64,000 nucleotides of DNA from Septoria linicola. Lineage: Eukaryota > Ascomycota > Dothideomycetes > Mycosphaerellales > Mycosphaerellaceae. Positions 56,238 to 64,000 of the stretch are shown here, one piece after another. Every line of letters starts with the position of its first letter. The stretch's first letter is position 1. The stretch is from positions 1,488,001-1,552,000 of the forward strand of contig CP099423.1 in the NCBI GenBank assembly GCA_024114885.1, written 5' to 3'. The position numbers were made by a program, and so were the translations under genes. Under the pieces are notes generated by a model. It had not been told where the DNA came from. It made no database searches and saw only the letters and a list, made by a program, of their open reading frames with translations.

Positions 56238-56672
56238 TGCACAGTTCTGCTACCATTAATGCCACAGCAGATTCGAGAGCAAGGAATATGCACTCAAGAG
56301 TGCTTCTCAGCACAAGCGGCCGTAGCCACTCCGTCATCTGGAACATTGTTCACGGTTGTCATCAGTCTGTCTCTATGTGAATGCTGGCGTGATTCGGGGC
56401 CGACTGGGCTGTAACAAAGCCTCAAATACCAAAACCTGACGCCATGACAGAGTCAATTGAGTGTCGAGGTGTGTTGATGCCCTGGGAAATCTGTCCTACA
56501 TGGTCCGTGCCCAATAAAGGCGTCTCATGGTCTCGTGGAGTCCACGTGGTAATCTCGCTCCTCCTTCTTTTCATTGTTCGAGCGTGGCCGATGAGCCGCG
56601 CAAATTTGACTGCAGTCGCTCAAAGAGATCAGCGGGCACAGTGTTGCACCCTGATGGTAGCTCTATTCAGGG
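56238..56672. promoter_or_regulatory. Terpene synthase promoter with two CGG/CCG palindromes
   Basis: The 435 nt upstream of the terpene synthase start contain two inverted CGG/CCG pairs, CGGCCG at 56317-56322 and CGGGGCCG at 56395-56402, 80 and 158 nt before the start codon. Zn2Cys6 regulators bind such triplets, and one such gene is adjacent. That these are its sites is inference. Confidence 0.4.
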
Positions 56673-58623
56673 TTAGATGTCCCAGATGTGGTTGAACGGG
56701 TATTGAAGAGAGTCCATCGGGCGAAGGAGCTCCGAGCTGAGTTGTTCAAAGGTGAAATCGGTCCATCGATTGGCGCCTTGAGCTGTCGCATGCTGCGAAG
56801 CTGAAAGTCTCATGTCAGGATTGTGATTGCCGGCCGCGCTTGAGATTCGATCTATCGTCTCAGAGCATCGATCAAGGCAGAAGTTGGCCAAGTCCCAGCC
56901 TGATTCTTGCCTGGCGAGCTTCAAACGGTCTCTGAGTAATACCAGCTTTGAAGCGCATGCGAGTCTCATTGCTAGGTCGGCAGACTCGAGAAAGCATCTT
57001 AGAGTGATCGTTGTGACTGTCACAAGCAGATGTGCGGTGTATGGTAGCCAGAACTCCTCGAGTTGTGTTTCGTTCAAGGACACCATGAAATCGATGAGCG
57101 CAAATGCCGCTTCGCGCAGTGTACTCAATCTGTGATCCTTTGTGCCTGCAACCTCAGACAGGGGATTTTCCGCATCACCTCTAAAGGCAATGCGACACAA
57201 CAACAGCTTTACCGACAGATAGCAAAATTGCAGGTTGTCACATCCATTGACAGAGCCAAATTCAGCCTGATTTTGATGCTCGAGGATGGTTCGCTTACAT
57301 TTATGTAGCTGTTGTTCTGCCCGCCGCAGCACTCTCTGCGCTTCAACAAAGTCGTTGTTTAGCGCATAGACCAAGGGTAGCAGCTGCCCGAGAACTTGTG
57401 TCAAGCGGCAAAGCTCTACGAATGTAGACCGAGCTGGACTTATGGCGTCTGGATGTTCTTCACTGGACGCCACGACTGGCAATGGCACGTCGTAGTTCTG
57501 GGGCTGTATTAATGGCGGGGTGCCATGGGCCAAGCTTGACCTGAAGTCTGAATCAGTGCTGGAGGGCTGCTGTAGACGATGAGCGAAGCGGCTTACCAGT
57601 GATCATGAATCAGTACACCCCGTCAAAGCCGCACACGAATCTCCTTCTCATGCTTAGTAGTGTGCCAGCCCATCGGATCGCGATGCAAGCCAAGACTATG
57701 CGCCAACGATACCGTGCGTTCAAGAGTTACGACGTTGCCCGCGATTGATAGCACAGGTCTACCAATCAGGTCAAGGAGGGAGGCATGTGTGGTCGACATT
57801 GTCGCGCCAAGAAAGTCTTCGTGTAAGGCCGACACCGCTTGATTCCACATGAATGTCAAATCCGGTTGCGCCTGATGTGTGAGTCGTTCGGATGTTTGCC
57901 AAAAGTGCAGCGCCGCGGCATAGATGTTACAAATGAGTGTTGATGATATGCGTGCTCGATCTTTCTGCCAGAGGTCTCGAAATGTCTTCTCGTCGATGAT
58001 GGGAAAGCAAGGATGCAGCTTCGCGAAGAATCTGCGGAACATCAGTATACGGCAGATCTCACGATAGCCACATGCTCGCACAAGTCTACCACGTCGTCTC
58101 GAACACGCCCTAGCACCTGCTCCATAATCTCCCGTTGCTTGAGGCCCGGGGTTTGTCCAACTTGTAGACCTGGTCGCTTTCTGGTTAAGCGCAGATAGAC
58201 AATTGGCGCCCCCGGCGTATTCGAGACGACGCTGTAAGGCTTAGCGACAGGGGCGCCTATTGCACTCTGTGAGCTCAGGTAATGCTTGAGTATCTTGACG
58301 TCTTCCGCCATTGGCGGGTTTAGCATGAGTGACCCTGACTCCTCTTCGGAAGTTCCTGCCATGGTGGTCACATTCAAGGTGCCATTACTGGTGACAGTAG
58401 ACTGTCTGTTCCTGCGAAGAATCTTACGACGCTTCGCATTTGACTGGTTTTCTGCCGCTGCAGGCTTCGGTGCGGATGTGCAAGTCAACTGCCGTTCTCT
58501 GCAGAATCGACATGGTTGATCAGGAACGTCAATATTGCAGTCAATCTTGCGCTTTGGGCAGACATCACACGCTGGCACTTTGTGTGAGCGATATGGTCGA
58601 CTTGACGATGGTTCTGGAGGCAT
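56673..58623 (-). pseudogene. Zn2Cys6 transcription factor with in-frame TGA
   Basis: Three exons (58623-58082, 58031-57597, 57540-56673) give 614 codons with one internal TGA at 57625-57623 (codon 317). Introns are 50 and 56 nt. The zinc cluster is intact: Cys19, 22, 29, 38, 41, 48 in ACDVCPKRKIDC and PCRFCRERQLTC. A basic linker (NAKRRKILRRNRQ) follows. The middle homology region is recognisable: LFFAKLHPCFPIIDEKTFRD, VSLAHSLGLHRDPMGWHTTK, EKEIRVRL then TGA then RGVLIHDHW-SSLAHGTPP. In relatives the position after Arg-Leu is Trp, so the stop replaces Trp. Splicing to HDHW-SSLAHG shows that the exon extends past the stop. A protein ending at the TGA would keep the DNA-binding domain but lose half of the regulatory region. 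It is the obvious candidate regulator of the neighbouring terpene synthase. Confidence 0.85.
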
Positions 58624-59364
58624 GCTGCACGCGTGCTCGCGAGGAGGAAGGTTGACACGAAAGAGACGCGGTAAAAATGCCAAGCCCCTTCGCTTGCTGA
58701 GTCAGACGCTCCTCCTCCCAACTCTCTCCGAAACTCACCCTCATGACATGGCATCTTTTGGCGCAACATTGTCAGCGCAAGCTGCAGGCCGAAGTTCTGC
58801 TTTTCCAGGCATCTATTTCCAGTCCACACTACCTACTGTCAGAAGCGATGCCAGTGAGGCCATTCGCACATGCATCGCAACATTGAGGGGCTGTAAGCCT
58901 CGGCACAGGCTTTTGATGGCGTGGAAATGAAATTGAAGTCATCGGCACTCTGCTATTCTGCTGCCTGAGAACCGCAAGCACATCCTAAGGCTGATATTGG
59001 TCGGCTCGGTGGAGGTGCTTCTCGATCACAAGCCATCTCGAAGCTCCCTTGTCTCCGCTCATGGCTTTTTGGTCGAGCCTAAGCTTATCGTAACCATAAT
59101 GCGCCTCTTCTGCCACATACGGGATTGACCGATGTGGTGAAGTGGGCTACACGCCAGCCTCGGAGCTATTCTGTACTATATGGAGCAAATTGTGAGTGGC
59201 CAGGCAGCATTATATTGACTCGTTGATAAATAGGTCGTCCTTGTCGCGTCGAATGTGGCCTGACTACAACAGCACAACACCGTACTTCGCTTCCACATAC
59301 ACAAGCATCGAGCAACAGACATCACAACAAGAACCATTCTTCAGACCACAATCCAGCTCGCAAT
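58624..59364. other. Intergenic region between regulator and HsbA-like gene
   Basis: About 0.7 kb containing two divergent promoters. The frame of the regulator extends upstream only from a TTG at 58683. No gene seen. Confidence 0.5.
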
Positions 59365-59886
59365 ATGCTCCGACTTAGCAAGTTCGCTCAGCTCGCGGCT
59401 TCTGCCAAGAATGCTATGAGCAGCCGCTCCGCAGCCTCAACCCAGGAAAACCTGAACACAATCAACGCTTCTGTCCAGAAACTTATTGGAGTCGTCAACG
59501 CCTACGGTGGAGGTCTCCTCGCCGCATCACCGATCTCAAACCAAGAAGCCGCTCTTGGCATCGATATCAAGAATGCTACTGCCGACGCGAACGCATCCGA
59601 AGTAGTCACAGTGGACGAGGCCAAAGACATTATCGGTTACATCACCAACACGCTAGCACCCAGCATTCGCGATTGTATGGCCGCAATGAAGAGCAAGAAG
59701 GAGCTCTTTGTAAGCTCGAGCTTGCAAGGAACTGTCACTGGCGATATGAAGGACTTGCGTGTCCAGACCGAGACGTTAGGCAAGGCTCTCGTGGCCAAGG
59801 CGCCAGCGTCCGAGCAGGAAGAGGGACGAAGAGTGTTAAAGGTCATTGATGCAGACTTTGAGGACGCTATCAAGCACTTCTCGTAG
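59365..59886 (+). CDS. HsbA-like (hydrophobic surface binding / cell-wall mannoprotein 1) family protein
   Basis: Single exon, 173 residues. The body (about 25-173) is the all-helical HsbA fold: NLNTINASVQKLIGVVNAYG, GGLLAASPISNQEAALGIDI, VDEAKDIIGYITNTLAPSIR and MAAMKSKKELFVSSSLQGTV. Family members are secreted, coat hydrophobic surfaces and help recruit cutinase-like enzymes. Here the first 24 residues (MLRLSKFAQLAASAKNAMSS) are basic and lack a clear hydrophobic core, unlike a classical signal peptide; they look more like a weak mitochondrial presequence or a non-secreted start. An unrecognised upstream exon encoding a signal peptide is possible. Confidence 0.85.
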   Translation: MLRLSKFAQLAASAKNAMSSRSAASTQENLNTINASVQKLIGVVNAYGGGLLAASPISNQEAALGIDIKNATADANASEVVTVDEAKDIIGYITNTLAPSIRDCMAAMKSKKELFVSSSLQGTVTGDMKDLRVQTETLGKALVAKAPASEQEEGRRVLKVIDADFEDAIKHFS

Positions 59887-60379
59887 TCTGTCATGAGCAA
59901 CGAATTTCATTGTTTCTCTACCACTATCCTTCGCAGCGGCTTTCGCCCAACCTTGCATCAGACGGCTGCATCTTGTTCTCTAGTAAATACACGCCTGCCA
60001 TATGCGCCCACATGACTCTATGCAGGCATATGCGGTGAGCTCTATGCTCTGTGACTTGCTGGTCCAGAATGAGTATCAGCATTCTCGCTAAAGCAGACCA
60101 GTAGGAGGAATTCGAGCTGCACTCGAGCTGCGTCTAGGATGCGCCACACGGCTGAGATACCGCCCCGACCTATGAGCGTCCGCATATGTCGATCTGGGGC
60201 TCTCTTTGGCGTCGACAACCACAGCTGAAGGCAGGAGCGATGCATGCGGACGGTGCAAAGCGATTCCAACACTGTCTGCTTGGGACGTAACGAAACAGTA
60301 TATTTTTTGGCCTCACGCCCTACAAGCATCCCATCCACTCCTATCACAATCATCACTTGCACATATCTCCGCTACAAAG
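59887..60379. other. Intergenic region upstream of the amidohydrolase
   Basis: About 0.5 kb with the HsbA 3' flank and the amidohydrolase promoter. A short imperfect direct repeat of TCGAGCTGC lies at 60112-60131. Confidence 0.5.
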
Positions 60380-61443
60380 ATGCACATCTCCCACCTCGCT
60401 TCACTTCTAGCCATTGCTATCAGCACAGGCGCCAGTCCCACAGCCCCACCTTCCTACAAGCCCTACCTTCCTACAAGCCCTACCTTCCCAAACGCCTCAT
60501 CGCACTCGAAGAGCACGTCGTCTCACCCTCTCTCGAAGCAGAAGTCATAGCATCCGGCCTCATCCAACGCAGCGCGCCCGGTACCCTCGAGAAGCTCAAG
60601 AATGTCGGCACTGGCCGCATCGCAGATATGGACGCCGGCAGACTCTCACTCATGGTCCTGGCTCAGCAATCTGCTTCCGGAATGGAAGATCCAGATGGAT
60701 GCAGCAAAGCCAACAATGCCGTTCAAGATGCTATAAAGTCCAATCCAAAACGCTTCGCTGGCTTTGCGGTTCTGCCGCTGGCGACTCCGGATCAAGGTGC
60801 TGCTGAGCTTGAGCGGAGAGTGAAGAAGTTGGGATTCAGAGGTGCCATGATCTGGAACCATCTCAAAGACGGGACGTATTTTGATGGGGGTCGGTTTGAC
60901 CCTGTGTTTGCAAAGGCGCAGGAACTTGATGTGCCACTGTCCTTGCATCCTGATTCGCCAACGCAGGATATCTTCCAGAGACTGTTTGCGGGAGATTATG
61001 TCCAGCCGCAGACCGCGGGTCGCTTCATTACCAACTCTTGGGGTTGGCATGTTGATGTGGGCACACATATTCTCCGACGATATGGCGCTGGCGTCTTCGA
61101 TCGCTTTCCCAAGCTTAAAGTCATGATTGGACATAATGGCGAGGATCTGCCCATGTTCATTGATCGTGTCAACTCGACTGCCTTGAGAAATGACACTACT
61201 TTCGATCGTGTCTGGAACACTAACATCTGGACTACGACGAGTGCCTTCTTCACTGTGCGGGCCTTCCAGCAGCTGAGGCAGGTCGCGCCCATTGAAAGGA
61301 TCATGTACAGCGTGGACTACCCATTCAGTAATATCACGGCTGGGTGGCAATTTGTGCAGCAGTTGGCTGAGCAGAGAGTGTTGACAAACCAGGAGATGAA
61401 CTTGTTCGCGTATAAGAATGCTGAGAAGTTGTTGAAGCTATGA
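60380..61443 (+). pseudogene. Secreted amidohydrolase-2 / decarboxylase-like enzyme, shifted out of frame by a 17-bp duplication
   Basis: ATG at 60380 begins a clear signal peptide (MHISHLASLLAIAISTGASP) but its frame ends at 60550. The enzyme proper is in another frame from about 60475 to 61443: RLIALEEHVVSPSLEAEVIA, VPLSLHPDSPTQDIF, VMIGHNGEDLPMFIDRVNS and RIMYSVDYPFSN. These are the metal and catalytic signatures (Glu-x-His, His, Gly-His-x-Gly-Glu, Asp) of the amidohydrolase-2 group that includes 2,3-dihydroxybenzoate and related decarboxylases. The switch happens exactly at a perfect 17-bp tandem duplication (60451-60484); one copy alone would keep signal peptide and enzyme in one frame of 348 residues. 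An ATG at 60244 is in the enzyme frame but would add an odd 80-residue start and no signal peptide. Confidence 0.85.
60451..60484 (+). repeat. Perfect 17-bp tandem duplication inside a coding start
   Basis: Two identical copies of TTCCTACAAGCCCTACC at 60451-60467 and 60468-60484, followed by TTCC of a partial third. The flanks show the 7-bp microhomology ACCTTCC spaced 17 bp, so slippage is a likely cause. It shifts the amidohydrolase frame. Confidence 0.96.
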
Positions 61444-61580
61444 ATATGGCAAGTGAAATGCGTATTAGGGCTTGTCGAACCGCGTGAGGAAAACTGAGAG
61501 CGCGCACCATATTCTTCCCAAGCACAATTTGCAGCTGAAGAGTTCACCAATCGTCTTATCCTTGGCCACAAGCTATCTTC

Positions 61581-62158
61581 TTACGTCGTACCCTCTCCGT
61601 ACTTACGTCTCAAATGTCTGGTCAGGTTGTCTTGACGCTTAAAGCCCTTGATAGCCCAGTCACACTCAACATAGGGACAGTAGACGGCTCGTGTGGCCGA
61701 GTGAATCTTCTCATGACGTCTTAAGTCCTTAGGCCAGCGAAATGACCGAGAACAGCGCGGATGAGAGCAGGCGTACGATCTTGCCCTAATCAACACAGTG
61801 CTATTAAGGGTCAGCTCGAGCTCGATATGCAGTCAGACATCTGTTACCTTGGCTCGCTAGGGGCATTGATCGATGTAGATGAAGAAGGCCCGGAGGTGTC
61901 GATAGGTTCTAGGTACTCGATTGGAACGGCATTGGCATTTCGTGGCATCTCATTTTTCTCAATGCTTGAAGTATCTCGAGCGCTACAGGCCTGCGCAGTG
62001 TTTGCTCCGGAGATGTACGCGTCGTCTAGTCTAGAGTAAGATGAACTATCTCCGAGACGCACATTGTGTGGGTTCCACAAAGTAGGATCTATACTATCCG
62101 TCCAAGTATCGTCCCAAATGGCAGACAGAGTTCCGTATGGATCATTGTTGATCTCCAT
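61581..62158 (-). CDS. C2H2 zinc-finger protein, C-terminus uncertain
   Basis: Two exons (62158-61848 and 61785-61581) give 171 residues; the 62-nt intron has a GTAACA donor and joins NAPSEPR-ARSYACSHPRCSR. The first 100 residues are acidic and Ser/Asn-rich, suitable as an activation region (IWDDTWTDSIDPTLWNPHNV). The first finger is complete (Cys-x4-Cys ... His-x3-His in YACSHPRCSRSF and RRHEKIH). The second has its two Cys and first His (CPYVECDWA, DNLTRHLR) but lacks the second His in this frame. Exactly there the DNA reads AGAC-GTAAGTACGG, a good donor, so another exon completing the finger may exist between 61444 and 61600. Probable transcription factor; targets unknown. Confidence 0.7.
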
Positions 62159-63085
62159 AGTACTTGAGTGCTGGGAACAGCTCGGTCGTTATTGAGTGGC
62201 AGGGACAAAAGTCCTTTGCGTGAGGCTCATATGGGCTCACCTCTACTGGAAAGAGCTCAAGCAGTCTCATAGCTGTACTTTGTGTACACGCGGAGGCCGT
62301 AATCGAACACCACGAACCGGCATATGTGAAAGCAGACATGCGGCCAGAGTACTGCTCATCTCAGCCGCGCATGCTGCACTGGCTGCATGAATGCATGTGC
62401 ATACGTGAAAACCGTACTAGACTGTGCTGCGTGTCGTCCTCGATCTTCTAAGACCTGGCTACATAGAGCTGGTGTAAGGTTTGTAGCCCACCAGCGTAGT
62501 TCTTGTATGCGAGTCGTGTGATTGGCTCATTTTCTGGTCCCACATGCGGGAACTGATTGTCCCACGAGACCATTTCAACGGACGTTCGCTCCGTTAGGGT
62601 GACAGACTGTCGGGATCTGAAAACCTTACTAGCAGCCTGGGACAGTTTGCTCTGCGTGGCCATGGACTCTTGCCAGCTGTTTCAACGGCACATTCGCCAG
62701 CACGACAGACAATTCTAGCTCACGCCTGCCACATCCGATAGCGACTTGTGGTTCAGAGCTTGTCGTATGATCGGTCAATGCGATCAACCACGACTGAACC
62801 TGCGTCGCCACGAAGCAAATGGACCTTTCGAGCATCTGCCGGTCCGCCAAAGAGCTCGGGCATACGTGCTTGAGGCGGAAAGGAATCACATTTTATGTGT
62901 AAACTCTCTAGCCAAGCTGGACAACATCACTTCAGACGAATTGCCGTGGGTACACCGTGACACGCCCAGGCGAATGTAGTCGGGAATGTTGCCACAAGTG
63001 AGTTTGCGAGAGTAGCAGACACGGTCGCGACGCAATATGAAAGTGTGGTCGCCTCCCTCTGGCCTCTTCTATTCTGTGGGCCTCT
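62159..63085. other. Intergenic region, no gene recognised
   Basis: About 0.9 kb. Includes the promoter of the C2H2 gene; otherwise only short random-looking frames on both strands. Confidence 0.45.
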
Positions 63086-63337
63086 CTAGCAAGAGTTCAT
63101 GCCGAGCCTAGCATCTTTCCTCGAGATATTCACTCGACAAGCTTCGGTTTCTGCTCCTGCTTTGGCATCGCGATCCCTCAGGTAGTGGAAAGGTCTGTGC
63201 TGGAGGATGTTGTCTAGCCACTTCTGTCCTCCGATCATATTCGTCACATCTGTTGGGATATTTGGCGGCTCCGGTATTGCAAGTGCTGAAGTTGTCAAGG
63301 CCATGCCTGCGAAAGCAACAGTGAAGAGGAACTGCAT
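63086..63337 (-). CDS. Small secreted protein, unknown function
   Basis: ATG at 63337 gives 83 residues. The N-terminus MQFLFTVAFAGMALTTSALA is a strong signal peptide with likely cleavage after Ala20. The mature part (about 63 residues) starts with Pro-rich PEPPNIPTDVTN and ends in KDARLGMNSC; it has two Cys, one near residue 68 and one at the very C-terminus, which could pair. No known domain. The frame is open upstream, but the signal peptide fixes the start. It fits the loose definition of a fungal small secreted (effector-like) protein. Confidence 0.65.
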   Translation of the reverse strand: MQFLFTVAFAGMALTTSALAIPEPPNIPTDVTNMIGGQKWLDNILQHRPFHYLRDRDAKAGAETEACRVNISRKDARLGMNSC

Positions 63338-63578
63338 CTTTAGGATAGATGTCGGTAGTGTGATTGTTGTGTAAGGTATCATCACAGCTGTTTGCAGAGT
63401 GTCGCATACAATGCAGTGTAGTCCTACAGATCCGGCTCTATTCGGATCCCGAACAGGAAACATTCTGAACAAAGAAAGTCGACTTCTTCACGTCGGTAGC
63501 GACTTCTTGGCGCTTCGACCACCCACATCACATCACATCTTCGGTGATTGAAAGGGTTCGTGGACAGACGTATAGTCA

Positions 63579-64000
63579 TCAGATATCCATCGCGCCACTG
63601 ACCCACCTGATGCTGCTTCTTTTGCTCTTCGGCCTTGTCAATTCACGTCTGAGCAGTTCCGAGTCGTGCGGATTGTCGCCCAGATGCCTCGTCGTAGGGT
63701 TACACTCTGCCAAGTGCACAGTCTCCAATCCACTAAGATGTAGAAGACATGCAATGCCGTCAACAGCCCACGTAGCTGGTCTTGGTATAAGCAGCATCGG
63801 TCTCGGCAATCTTATTGTGATGATCCGCAACTTCGGACAGGATCCGAGCAAAGCGAAAGCAATGGCATCTTCTCTGTCGCCACAGATGACGTCCACTGCT
63901 TTGAGAAGTCGCCTGCCATGCGCTCCAATGTGTCTTAGAAAGACGTACATGACCTTCGTCGAGCCGAACTTGTAGGTCGTGTTCATGTAAAGAACGTCCA
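63579..64000 (-). CDS. Partial gene, fungal F-box/2EXR-like protein, 5' end outside window
   Basis: The frame is open from the right edge (reading DVLYMNTTYKFGSTKVMYVF) to a stop at 63579, about 140 codons. The pattern of FLRHIGAHGRRLLKAVDVI, FALLGSCPKLRIITIRLP and LLHLSGLETVHLAEC is typical of the large fungal family of F-box or 2EXR-type proteins, in which such alternating segments form a leucine-rich-like region. The N-terminal part is missing, so the domain cannot be confirmed. The internal ATG at 63986 is probably not the start. Confidence 0.6.
   Translation of the reverse strand, partial: DVLYMNTTYKFGSTKVMYVFLRHIGAHGRRLLKAVDVICGDREDAIAFALLGSCPKLRIITIRLPRPMLLIPRPATWAVDGIACLLHLSGLETVHLAECNPTTRHLGDNPHDSELLRRELTRPKSKRSSIRWVSGAMDI

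Noticed and set aside
58042..58082. Unspliced continuation of Zn2Cys6 exon 1
   Set aside because: A 50-nt intron (58081-58032) with a branch point before its acceptor gives VVDL-FFAKLHPCFPII, matching the family; the unspliced frame ends in a stop.

Overview
The window is nuclear DNA of a filamentous ascomycete (Pezizomycotina; the gene set and style fit Dothideomycetes, but that class is an inference). The grounds are short introns (mostly 50-70 nt) with GT...AG ends and CTAAC/CTGAC-like branch points, densely packed single genes on both strands, and fungal-specific families (Rtc4, HOS3-type deacetylase, HapC, DUF1776, HsbA, Zn2Cys6 regulators). Several obvious reading frames begin at TTG or GTG; I placed those starts at the first sensible ATG. 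No tRNA, rRNA, CRISPR array or intact transposon was recognised.

Left part (1-31 kb) is mostly housekeeping: a MOSC/mARC-like protein cut by the left edge, a broken unknown gene, VPS36 (ESCRT-II), a Thp3-like SAC3/GANP protein, the polarity scaffold BEM1, a frame-broken acidic-tail protein, the divergent pair CMC2 / prefoldin 2, HapC (NF-YB), RTC4, mitoribosomal mL53, a Dip5/YAT-type amino-acid permease, a DUF1295 membrane protein, a Pho80-type cyclin and a DUF1776 protein.

Middle part (30-51 kb): a long HOS3-type histone deacetylase, a small basic protein, a short-chain dehydrogenase, AIM41, the inner-ring nucleoporin NUP170, a UMTA/LaeA-like methyltransferase with an acidic insert, an R3H-associated protein with a stop-free 51-nt intron, and a four-exon unknown protein. 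Two long spacers (about 2.7 kb each) flank the methyltransferase.

Right part (51-64 kb) is accessory in character: a class II aldolase, then a compact putative terpene locus (beta-lactamase-fold hydrolase, alpha/beta hydrolase, class I terpene synthase, Zn2Cys6 regulator), followed by an HsbA-like protein, a secreted amidohydrolase/decarboxylase, a C2H2 factor, a small secreted protein, and a gene running off the right edge. In the terpene locus the synthase and alpha/beta hydrolase are intact, while the beta-lactamase-fold gene and the regulator each carry one in-frame TGA where a tryptophan is expected. The amidohydrolase is put out of frame by a perfect 17-bp tandem duplication; two other perfect 17-bp tandem duplications lie at 34.5 and 37.4 kb. 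The most interesting material is therefore the terpene locus with its two TGA codons and the recurring 17-bp duplications.
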